Shown: positions 6,688 to 12,424 of the stretch, in pieces
How positions within the stretch are numbered: position 1 is the stretch's first letter
Layout: every line of letters begins with the position of its first letter
Source of the DNA: Chitinophagaceae bacterium UBA7600
Lineage (GTDB): Bacteria; Bacteroidota; Bacteroidia; Chitinophagales; Chitinophagaceae
Length of the DNA: 12,424 nt
Assembly: GCA_002478885.1 (NCBI GenBank)
Contig: DLKC01000055.1
Location: 1 to 12,424 of the forward strand
Direction of reading: 5' to 3'
The notes under the pieces: model-generated
Seen by the model: the letters and a program-made list of their open reading frames with translations, nothing else
Database searches by the model: none
Told to the model about the DNA's origin: nothing
Program-made: the position numbers and the translations under genes

Positions 6688-6703
6688 CAAACAAACAATT
6701 GTT

Positions 6704-7240
6704 ATGCTGCTTACTGAAAACGATTATCATATTGTTACCGCGAAAGTGTGGTGGCTTGAAATGCATAATGATCCAACATTTGCCCTACCGCCAAAACCTG
6801 AAATAACATTTTCTCTATTGGAAAAACCGGTCGATACAAACCTTTACCGGGATTTATATAAAGCCGTCGGGCTCTCATGGAACTGGCTCGACAGGCTTGC
6901 TATCGACGATGAAGCGCTAAGCAAAAAAATCAATGCCAGCAATATTGATATTTATGTCTTGAAAATTAATGGAGCTGATGCAGGTTACGCAGAGTTTGCA
7001 ATAGAAAAGGATTACACTGAGATTGTTTACTTTGGCCTTATGCCAGGCTTTACAGGTAAGGGATATGGCAAATTCTTTTTGCAATGGGTGGTCAACAAGG
7101 CCTGGTCGTATAAGCCCGCATGGATACAGCTAAATACCTGTTCACTCGATCATCCCAACGCATTAAATGTTTATCAATCTACCGGCTTTCAAATCGTTAA
7201 CAACACGACAGAAGAAAGAAAATTTTTGAATGCACGCTAG
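6704..7240 (+). CDS. GNAT-family N-acetyltransferase
   Basis: A 178-residue protein of the Gcn5-related acetyltransferase fold, which moves an acetyl group from acetyl-CoA to an amine; the substrate is unknown. Motif A is visible as IVYFGLMPGFTGKGYGKFF (107-125), with the pyrophosphate-binding loop FTGKGYGK in place of the Q/RxxGxG/A consensus. Motif B is LDHPNALNVYQSTGF (148-162). The frame stays open upstream to an ATG at 6617, but that part translates repeat copy 3 and precedes the promoter-like element, so ATG 6704 is preferred. Met20 (6761) is a weaker alternative. The gene ends 16 nt from the end of tadA, converging on it with no room for a terminator between the stop codons. Confidence 0.88.
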   Translation: MLLTENDYHIVTAKVWWLEMHNDPTFALPPKPEITFSLLEKPVDTNLYRDLYKAVGLSWNWLDRLAIDDEALSKKINASNIDIYVLKINGADAGYAEFAIEKDYTEIVYFGLMPGFTGKGYGKFFLQWVVNKAWSYKPAWIQLNTCSLDHPNALNVYQSTGFQIVNNTTEERKFLNAR

Positions 7241-7256
7241 CCAACACATGCAATAT

Positions 7257-7715
7257 TTATCTTTTTTTCCTGAAAAACGCTTTCATCATTTCGGCACATT
7301 CGTCTTTTAAAATACCGCTCACTATTTCGGTTTTGGGATGAAATGGAAGTGTAGGGTTTGTTGAAATATCAATGTATTTTTTATAACCGTTCTTTACATC
7401 ATCTGCACCATAAACAATTTTCCCAATCTTACTCCAGTGTAGCGCTCCGCAACACATAAGGCAGGGCTCTACCGTAACGAATAAAGTGGCATCGGGCAGG
7501 TATTTTGATCCCAGGAAGTTACAGGCTGAGGTTACTGCCAATATCTCGGCATGAGCCGTGGGATCGTTGAGCAACTCTACCTGGTTATAACCTCTTGCCA
7601 CCACTTTATTATTTATCACAATTACGGCTCCTACAGGTACCTCATCGGCATCAAAAGCTTTCTGTGCCTCCCTCATGGCCTGGCGCATAAAAAATTCATC
7701 GTCGTAAACAAGCAT
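7257..7715 (-). CDS. tadA: tRNA-specific adenosine deaminase
   Basis: It converts adenosine 34 to inosine in the tRNA anticodon wobble position. It has 152 residues from ATG 7713-7715; an 11-residue extension from a TTG at 7748 is less likely. The cytidine/deoxycytidylate deaminase zinc site is complete: His55-Ala-Glu57 in PTAHAEILA (Glu57 is the proton shuttle) and Cys85/Cys88 in EPCLMCCGAL. PVGAVIV (27-33) and the conserved N-terminal FMRQAMREAQKA match TadA. Other deaminases of the superfamily (for example guanine deaminase) share the zinc motifs, but length and surrounding residues favour TadA. On the - strand, TATCTTAG, 4 nt upstream of the ATG, is a loose -7 match with a TTG 18 nt further up. 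It is divergent from the DUF1569 gene. Confidence 0.9.
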   Translation of the reverse strand: MLVYDDEFFMRQAMREAQKAFDADEVPVGAVIVINNKVVARGYNQVELLNDPTAHAEILAVTSACNFLGSKYLPDATLFVTVEPCLMCCGALHWSKIGKIVYGADDVKNGYKKYIDISTNPTLPFHPKTEIVSGILKDECAEMMKAFFRKKR

Positions 7716-7863
7716 CCTGCTAAGATAGTGTGAAGACAACTCCCGCAAGCTCTAAAACTTGTATATTAAAGTTTAAACCAATACGGCAACGCAGCTAAAT
7801 AAAACTTGCTTTGGGTTGTTGAGGGTAACAGATTGTTTTTATATTAGTGCTTAAACTTGTTAT

Positions 7864-8313
7864 ATGAACAATCTGTTCGAAGCAGAAGACGCCGTTGGGA
7901 TATTATTACGGCTTTCCAAACTACATCCCCGTTCAACACCACTTTGGGGAAAGATGAATGTGGCACAAATGATGGCCCATTGCCAGGTACCAATTGAAGT
8001 TGCGTTGGGTGAAAAGGAATTGAAAAGAACATTTGTGGGATTTGTTTTTGGAGGTATCGCAAAAAGACAGATTATTAGCGATAAACCTATAAAAAAGAGT
8101 TTACCAACCGATCCTTCTTTTGTTGTGACGGGCGAACGAGATTTTTATCATGAATTTGAAACACTTGAAAATCGCATTAAGCGATTTGCCGGCGCAGATC
8201 CTTCCGAAGTCGCTTCGCGAAAACATCCTTTTTTTGGCAAGATGAGTAGCGAGGAGTGGGGTATTTTAAACTGGAAGCACCTTGATCATCACCTTAGGCA
8301 ATTTGGTGTATAA
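7864..8313 (+). CDS. DUF1569 / DinB-superfamily protein
   Basis: A 149-residue protein with the conserved features of DUF1569: LWGKMNVAQMMAHC (27-40) near the N-terminus, HPFFGKMSSEEWGIL (121-135), and the C-terminal motif KHLDHHLRQFGV (138-149). His39, His139 and His143 are placed to form the three-histidine metal site of the DinB-like four-helix fold. The biochemical role of the family is unknown; related proteins include thiol-dependent transferases. The ATG at 7864 is preceded by TAAACTTG (7852-7859), one mismatch from the -7 consensus, which would give a very short leader. It converges on the large secreted protein across a two-way terminator. Confidence 0.85.
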   Translation: MNNLFEAEDAVGILLRLSKLHPRSTPLWGKMNVAQMMAHCQVPIEVALGEKELKRTFVGFVFGGIAKRQIISDKPIKKSLPTDPSFVVTGERDFYHEFETLENRIKRFAGADPSEVASRKHPFFGKMSSEEWGILNWKHLDHHLRQFGV

Positions 8314-8367
8314 GTTCGAATTTATATGAGCACGTATACATTTATAGTCCTGCCTTTTTTTGTTGCA

Positions 8368-8397
8368 GTACAAGTGTGCGACGCAACAGGTGATGCT
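8368..8397 (-). repeat. Dispersed intergenic repeat, copy 4
   Basis: Read on the - strand, the halves are AGCATCACCTG and TTGCGTCGCACACTTGTAC. It lies in the convergent gap after the DUF1569 gene, 54 nt past its stop and 4 nt before the two-way terminator. TGTTGC (8361-8366) and GCAACA (8383-8388) form a perfect 6-bp inverted repeat spanning most of the element. A T7 run (8355-8361) borders it on the left. Confidence 0.85.
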
Positions 8398-8400
8398 ATG

Positions 8401-8452
8401 AAAAGCAAAAGCCGGGCCCATGAAAAACTGCAGGAGCCCGGCGGTTGCTTTT
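8401..8452. terminator. Two-way intrinsic terminator
   Basis: The outer stem is AAAAGCAA (8401-8408) with TTGCTTTT (8445-8452). After a 2-by-2 internal loop (AA/GG) comes a perfect GC-rich inner stem, GCCGGGC (8411-8417) with GCCCGGC (8436-8442). Each strand ends the stem in TTTT, so it can stop transcription of both converging genes: the DUF1569 gene from the left and the T9SS protein gene from the right (stop codon 8 nt away). The structure is read directly from the sequence. Confidence 0.85.
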
Positions 8453-8460
8453 CGGGTAAT

Positions 8461-11400
8461 TTATTTTTTTATAAACTTAAGCGCAACATTTTCTTTGAGG
8501 GTTTTTATTTGGGCAATATATGCGCCTGGTTTTAGACCGGACGCCACAATTTCTGCTTTGGTCTTTCCGTTTGCATTGTAATTGCCGGTCTTCAAAACTA
8601 TGCCGTTCATGTCTGTAATGAGCAGAGTAAACTGTTGCACAGGCACAGTAAAACTGAGGTAAAAACTATTCTCTACAGGATTCGGATAGAGCGTCGCGCT
8701 CAGCCTGTTTTTAGTTGGTGATTCAAGCTGTTGTGTCGCGGCAAATACAGCAGTAACGCTTACCGTGATTGTTTCTTCGTCGTATAGTGCTGGCGTGTCG
8801 TTATCTGTAACCCTCACTTTGAAGGTATAGTTGCCTGTCGTTGTTGGCGTATAAGTGAACACACCGGTTTTTGCATCGATAGCCGCGCCGGCGGGGGCGC
8901 CCAAAATTGAGTAAGAAAGTTTTTGGCCTTTATCTGCATCTTTTGCAGTTGCCGTGAATGTGAGCGTATTGTTTACAATTATCGATTTATTGCCAATAGC
9001 AGCGAGCACAGGTGAATCGGCAACAGGCGTTACGCTGAGATTTATTGTTGCCGGCGCTGAAGCGATGCAGCCAACGCTCACGTTGAAAGTGAAAAGATCT
9101 GTGCCATTGTAATTGGTATTTGGCACGTAGGTTTTGTTTGCGCCGGTGCCCGTTAATTTTCCGTTTGCAGGTGCGGATAAAATATTAAATGAAAGCGGTG
9201 AGCCCCCGGACCCGGTAAGCGTGATCGTTTTCTTTGTGTCTTCCGCAAGTGAAAGTGATTGTGTATTCGCAATCAAATTACTTACCGGGGCTATTATGAG
9301 GCTTCCATTTGGAGTACCGCCATCGGTTGCCATATTGAAATGCCTTAACACAGTGTAACTACCTGATGTTGTTAACCTGAAAATGGTACCGAGATTATTT
9401 GTGCCGCCGGCGCTTGTAAGGCCATAGAAATTTCCGTCAGTGCCAACCAATATATTGCCTTTCGGCCACTTTCCATCGGTTGTTGGGTTGAAATGTTTGA
9501 GAACAGTGAACGTACCTGTGGTTGACATTCTGAAGATTGTGCCACCATTGTATAACCCGCCAATATTTGTAGTGCCGTAAAGAAAGCCATCGGGCTTTTG
9601 AATGAGGCTGCCAAGCGGCATATAGCCATCAGTTGAACTCACCAATGCTCTCATCAAGCTAAATGTTCCTGCTGAGGTGATTTGAAAAATATGCGCGTTG
9701 TTGGAGGTCATGCCATAGAAATTTCCATCACTTGCCTGCAATAAGTTTCCTTCGGGATTATTGCCTTCTGTTGCGTAGTCAAAATGATGCAGCACGGTGT
9801 AAGTGCCTGCCAGTGTTATTTTAAAAGCTGTACCTCCCGCCTTTGCACCGCCTGAAATGGTTAGCCCGTAGAGGCTTCCATCCGTTGCCTGTATTAAACT
9901 TCCCTGCGGTGAGCCACCGTCAAGCGAAGGATTGAAATTGTATAATACACTGTATTTTCCTGCTGGTGTAATTTTGAAAATATTGCCGTAACCTTTTGGG
10001 CCACCATCACTGTTCATTCCGTAGAAATTGCCATCACTGGCAAGCAATAAGCTACCTTTAGGTATGCCGCCGTCAACCCCTTTATTCATAGCGTATAATG
10101 TGGTTGTTGCGCCACCACATATTTTAAAGATAGTTCCCCAGCCGTATGCGCCACCCGAACTGTTAGTTCCGTAATAAGCACTATCCTTGCCTTTTACCAA
10201 TGTTTCCAAAGGGATATTCCCTTGTGCAGGCCCATTGAAGTTTGCAAGTACCGTTAATGCACCGCCCGTTGTTATTTTAAACGCGGTGCCTCCACCGAAA
10301 GCGCCGCCGGAACTGGCCATTCCGTACAAATTGCCATCGGCTGCTTTTACAAGGCTGCCACATGCAGCACTACCTTCCGTTGCATCGGCCATGGCGTGAA
10401 TAACGGTATAAGCGCCGTTAGTTGTTATCTTGTAAATGGTTCCGGCATTGTTTGCTCCACCGGACCGATTCATGCCATAAAGATTGCCATCGCTGTTTTG
10501 TACGAGGCCGCCATATGGTAAAGCGCCATCTGTATTTGAAATAAAATGTTTTATAACGGCAAACGTGCCATTAGGAGCAATTTTAAAAATAGTGCCATTG
10601 CCATACGTACCACCACTATAGCAGGTGCCGTAGAAATATGCATCTGTTGCCTGCACAAGGTCACACTGGGAATAGGAACCATCTGTTGAAGCATTCAAAT
10701 GACGGATAACTGTAAACGCACCTGCAGTGGATATTTTGAAAATAGTGCCATAACCATAAATGCCGCCAGAATTGGTTACTCCATAAAGATTGCCATCCTT
10801 GCCTTCTGAAAGGCTTCCATAGCTGTTAGCTCCATCGGTAGCTTTGTTCAATGAGCGAAGTACTGTAAATACTCCCCCGGTAGTAATTTTAAAAATTGTT
10901 CCATATCCGTTTGCTCCGCCGCCATAAGTAATGCCATAAAAATTTCCATCTTTTGCCTTTACAAGATGGCCTTTCGGGTTGGAGCCGTCTGACGCATAAC
11001 TAAAACTTCTTAGCACTGTATAAACACCCGCAGGCGTTAAAGAAAATATTGTGCCATAGCTGTTTGGGCCACCAGCACCGGTCATACCATAAAAATTGCC
11101 ATCTGTTCCTTTAATAAGTTCGCCGTAAGGAGATGCGCCATCTGCAGCACTGTTGAACTGTTTTAAAATAGTTATAGTGCCGGTCGAAGACATTTTAAAA
11201 ATTGCACCTCCGTTGTAGGTACCGTTAATATTGGTCATGCCGTAAAAACTACCGTCGGTATCTGCAAGCAGGTCCCCATTGGGCGCTTTACCCCAATCTG
11301 CAAAGCCCTTTATTATGGAAAAGTCAGCGCCTGTACTTTTTATGCTAAAGGCAGTTCCCCCCCCTTCGGGGCCGCCGTTAGAAGTAAGTCCAATCAGTAC

Positions 11401-11514
11401 ATCCTGTGCGTTAAGAGAAGTAAGTGATAAGAACATTATCAGTAATACTGCTGCAGATCTTTTGGTTAGCCGGCAATCCTTTGCCCATTTGTTGATCGTA
11501 AACATTTTTTTCAT
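8461..11514 (-). CDS. T9SS-secreted protein with 14 Gloeo_Verruco-type repeats and Ig-like domains
   Basis: A 1017-residue exported protein. The signal peptide has a basic region, a hydrophobic core (AAVLLIMFLSLTSL, 21-34) and a likely cleavage near NAQ-D (37/38). Residues ~37-743 are fourteen units of ~51 residues with the pattern DGNFYGMTSxGGxxxxGTIFKIT, then xGxYTVLxxF and a DGxxPxGxLV turn. The first unit is degenerate and the eleventh lacks about four residues. Such repeats (TIGR03803, 'gloVer') probably form beta-propeller-like blades. Residues ~750-838 and ~839-921 look like cadherin/Ig-like beta domains (second one of the He_PIG type: DAKTGVFTYTPTTTG). The last ~85 residues (LYPNPVENSFYLSF... 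to LKFIKK) form a type A T9SS sorting domain. The cell surface or medium is the expected location. Function and ligand are unknown. A second Met at residue 4 is an alternative start. Confidence 0.93.
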   Translation of the reverse strand: MKKMFTINKWAKDCRLTKRSAAVLLIMFLSLTSLNAQDVLIGLTSNGGPEGGGTAFSIKSTGADFSIIKGFADWGKAPNGDLLADTDGSFYGMTNINGTYNGGAIFKMSSTGTITILKQFNSAADGASPYGELIKGTDGNFYGMTGAGGPNSYGTIFSLTPAGVYTVLRSFSYASDGSNPKGHLVKAKDGNFYGITYGGGANGYGTIFKITTGGVFTVLRSLNKATDGANSYGSLSEGKDGNLYGVTNSGGIYGYGTIFKISTAGAFTVIRHLNASTDGSYSQCDLVQATDAYFYGTCYSGGTYGNGTIFKIAPNGTFAVIKHFISNTDGALPYGGLVQNSDGNLYGMNRSGGANNAGTIYKITTNGAYTVIHAMADATEGSAACGSLVKAADGNLYGMASSGGAFGGGTAFKITTGGALTVLANFNGPAQGNIPLETLVKGKDSAYYGTNSSGGAYGWGTIFKICGGATTTLYAMNKGVDGGIPKGSLLLASDGNFYGMNSDGGPKGYGNIFKITPAGKYSVLYNFNPSLDGGSPQGSLIQATDGSLYGLTISGGAKAGGTAFKITLAGTYTVLHHFDYATEGNNPEGNLLQASDGNFYGMTSNNAHIFQITSAGTFSLMRALVSSTDGYMPLGSLIQKPDGFLYGTTNIGGLYNGGTIFRMSTTGTFTVLKHFNPTTDGKWPKGNILVGTDGNFYGLTSAGGTNNLGTIFRLTTSGSYTVLRHFNMATDGGTPNGSLIIAPVSNLIANTQSLSLAEDTKKTITLTGSGGSPLSFNILSAPANGKLTGTGANKTYVPNTNYNGTDLFTFNVSVGCIASAPATINLSVTPVADSPVLAAIGNKSIIVNNTLTFTATAKDADKGQKLSYSILGAPAGAAIDAKTGVFTYTPTTTGNYTFKVRVTDNDTPALYDEETITVSVTAVFAATQQLESPTKNRLSATLYPNPVENSFYLSFTVPVQQFTLLITDMNGIVLKTGNYNANGKTKAEIVASGLKPGAYIAQIKTLKENVALKFIKK
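9285..11406 (-). repeat. Tandem coding repeats, about 14 units of ~153 bp
   Basis: The Gloeo_Verruco-type protein repeats appear in DNA as diverged tandem units of about 153 bp. The most conserved segment encodes DGNFYGM and GTIFKIT. The units differ clearly from one another at the nucleotide level, so the array looks old rather than recently amplified; one unit is shortened. Confidence 0.85.
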
Positions 11515-11533
11515 TGGTTGCTGTTTTAAAACA

Positions 11534-11564
11534 CAAATGTTTACGAATCTGCAGCGCTATTCAA
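11534..11564 (-). promoter_or_regulatory. Candidate promoter of the T9SS protein gene
   Basis: On the - strand, AACATTTG (complement of 11534-11541) matches TAnnTTTG at seven of eight positions. A TTG (complement of 11562-11564) lies 20 nt upstream. Transcription would begin about 12 nt before the ATG at 11514. No other candidate as good was seen in the 197-nt upstream gap. Confidence 0.5.
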
Positions 11565-11656
11565 GAGGTCAACGCATGAAATGAGTTATGTAATGAATGA
11601 CTTGAACAAATGATGGCAAGGGGTTGAGATAATAGTGAAACAGGCTGCAAAACTTA

Positions 11657-11703
11657 CATGAAACTGCTGTTGCGTCGCACACTTGTACTTTCAGCACTTC
11701 ATG
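11657..11703. repeat. Inverted repeat framing repeat copy 5
   Basis: CATGAA-AC-TGCTG (11657-11669) is complementary to CAGCA-C-TTCATG (11692-11703) apart from one mismatch/bulge, giving 6 + 5 bp arms. The loop (11670-11691) holds the repeat core. The structure begins 8 nt past the stop codon of the radical SAM gene. No T tract follows it on the - strand, so a conventional terminator is not supported. Confidence 0.6.
11666..11688 (+). repeat. Dispersed intergenic repeat, copy 5
   Basis: GCTG followed by TTGCGTCGCACACTTGTAC; the GGCATC part seen in the other copies has diverged or is absent. It reads on the + strand between the promoter region of the T9SS protein gene and the 3' end of the radical SAM gene. 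Similarity to copy 1 continues to about 11699 (CAGCACTT here, CATCACTT there). Confidence 0.85.
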
Positions 11704-11711
11704 CAGCGGGA

Positions 11712-12424
11712 TTAAAACAGCCTGGCCTGCTCTCCCGGTCTTTTAAACAGTGAGCGGTTTAAACTCCATTCTTCTGCATTCATGCCATACAATTTTCCGT
11801 ACTTTTTATATTGTTGTGCCACGAGTTGCGCAATAGGCCCTTCGCCGCGCATGCGAATGCCCCATCGCGTATCGTTTACTTTTCCATCGTGGCTACTCTC
11901 TATCAGATGCCAGACCTTATCAGCACGATCGGCAAAGTTTTTATACAACCAGTCACGGAATAACAATTTGATAGCCCCGTTCAGCCTGATAAATGTATAA
12001 GCGGTGAAGGTCGCGCCATTGTCTCTTGCCGCTTTCATTATGCGCTGCATTTCGTGTTCATTCAAACCAGGGATCATCGGACCCATCATTATGCCCATGC
12101 GCACACCTGCACTGCTAAGCTCATTGATCACTTTCAACTTTTGTTTCGCCGTTGTTGTGCGTGGCTCCATCACTCTTCGCAGGTCTTCATTAAACGAGGT
12201 GATAGATACCATGGCTGACACAATTCGCTTCTTAGCCATTTCCTGCAGCACATCTTTGTCTTTGAGTATCCAGGAATTTTTGGTAAGTATCCCAACCGGC
12301 TGGTTAAACTCATTGCACACTTCGAGCATCCCCCTTGTTAACCGATAGGTTTGTTCTGCAGGCTGATAACAGTCTGTATTACCGCTGAGCATGATCGGCG
12401 TTGCATCCCATTTCGGGTGCATGA
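11712..12424 (-). CDS. PA0069/SplB-type radical SAM protein, C-terminal part (5' end outside window)
   Basis: The 237 visible codons cover the later two thirds of a radical SAM protein. The segment PIMLSGNTDCYQPAEQTYRLTR followed by MLEVCNEFNQPVGILTKN is characteristic of the PA0069/Rv2578c group, related to spore photoproduct lyase. SAM-domain strands continue through VSAMVSITSF, RMGIMMGPMIPGLNEHEM and TAYTFIRL. The iron-sulfur-binding CxxxCxxC motif should precede this region and is not in the window, so the Met at the edge is probably internal. The reaction is unknown for this group. It ends with TAA at 11712-11714, followed at once by the inverted repeat around copy 5. Confidence 0.88.
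   Translation of the reverse strand, partial: MHPKWDATPIMLSGNTDCYQPAEQTYRLTRGMLEVCNEFNQPVGILTKNSWILKDKDVLQEMAKKRIVSAMVSITSFNEDLRRVMEPRTTTAKQKLKVINELSSAGVRMGIMMGPMIPGLNEHEMQRIMKAARDNGATFTAYTFIRLNGAIKLLFRDWLYKNFADRADKVWHLIESSHDGKVNDTRWGIRMRGEGPIAQLVAQQYKKYGKLYGMNAEEWSLNRSLFKRPGEQARLF

Noticed and set aside
6617..6703. Upstream extension of the acetyltransferase from ATG 6617
   Set aside because: The segment encodes repeat copy 3 and precedes the -7 element at 6680-6687; the family-like sequence begins at MLLTENDYHIV.
7241..7256. Terminator between the acetyltransferase gene and tadA
   Set aside because: Only 16 nt lie between the stop codons and no convincing stem is present; the T7 run at 7261-7267 is part of the tadA coding sequence.
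8326..8535. Small + strand frame after the DUF1569 gene
   Set aside because: It is made of repeat copy 4, the two-way terminator and antisense of the T9SS sorting domain; no independent coding signal.
8728..8744. CTGTTGTGTCGCGGCAA as a sixth, degenerate repeat copy
   Set aside because: It lies inside the T9SS protein coding sequence, differs at the otherwise invariant core, and shares no flanks; probably chance.
9134..10399. Several + strand frames antisense to the Gloeo_Verruco repeats
   Set aside because: Pro/Ala-rich mirror frames recur with the tandem repeat period and are explained by the composition of the real gene on the - strand.
946..11688. CRISPR array made of the five similar repeats
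   Set aside because: The copies are 2-4 kb apart, in both orientations, with genes between them; there is no spacer structure and no cas gene.

Overview
The window looks like chromosomal DNA of a member of the Bacteroidota, most likely family Chitinophagaceae or a close relative. Three things point there: a large secreted protein with a type IX secretion (T9SS) C-terminal sorting domain, several Bacteroidota-type promoters (TTG about 20 nt upstream of TAnnTTTG) with few clear Shine-Dalgarno sites, and a PadR/PspC regulator-membrane protein pair of the type common in that phylum. The placement is inference; there is no rRNA or other marker gene here.

Layout, left to right. The 3' part of dnaB (replicative helicase, + strand) enters from the left edge and converges on a six-helix membrane protein of unknown function (- strand). 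Next is a padR-pspC operon (- strand) with a near-perfect 25-bp palindromic operator over its promoter. After a gap of about 500 bases come an NDP-sugar epimerase-like extended SDR and an APS/PAPS reductase (both - strand). A GNAT acetyltransferase (+) then converges on tadA (tRNA adenosine deaminase, -). A DUF1569/DinB-like protein (+) converges, across a strong two-way terminator, on a 1017-residue T9SS-secreted protein made mainly of fourteen ~51-residue Gloeo_Verruco-type repeats (-). The C-terminal two thirds of a PA0069/SplB-type radical SAM protein (-) runs off the right edge.

Most genes are unrelated housekeeping or surface functions with their own promoters. The only clear functional unit is padR-pspC, which looks autoregulated.

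The most unusual signal is not a gene. A short repeat with the core TTGCGTCGCAC[A/G]CTT occurs five times, in both orientations, and always between genes: 946-975, 4765-4794, 6644-6673, 8368-8397 and 11666-11688. It contains the odd-length palindrome TGCG-T-CGCA, is flanked by variable inverted repeats, and is far more frequent than chance. It may be a dispersed regulatory, architectural or mobile (REP/MITE-like) element found throughout this genome. It also creates spurious small reading frames, including a false N-terminal extension of the acetyltransferase gene.
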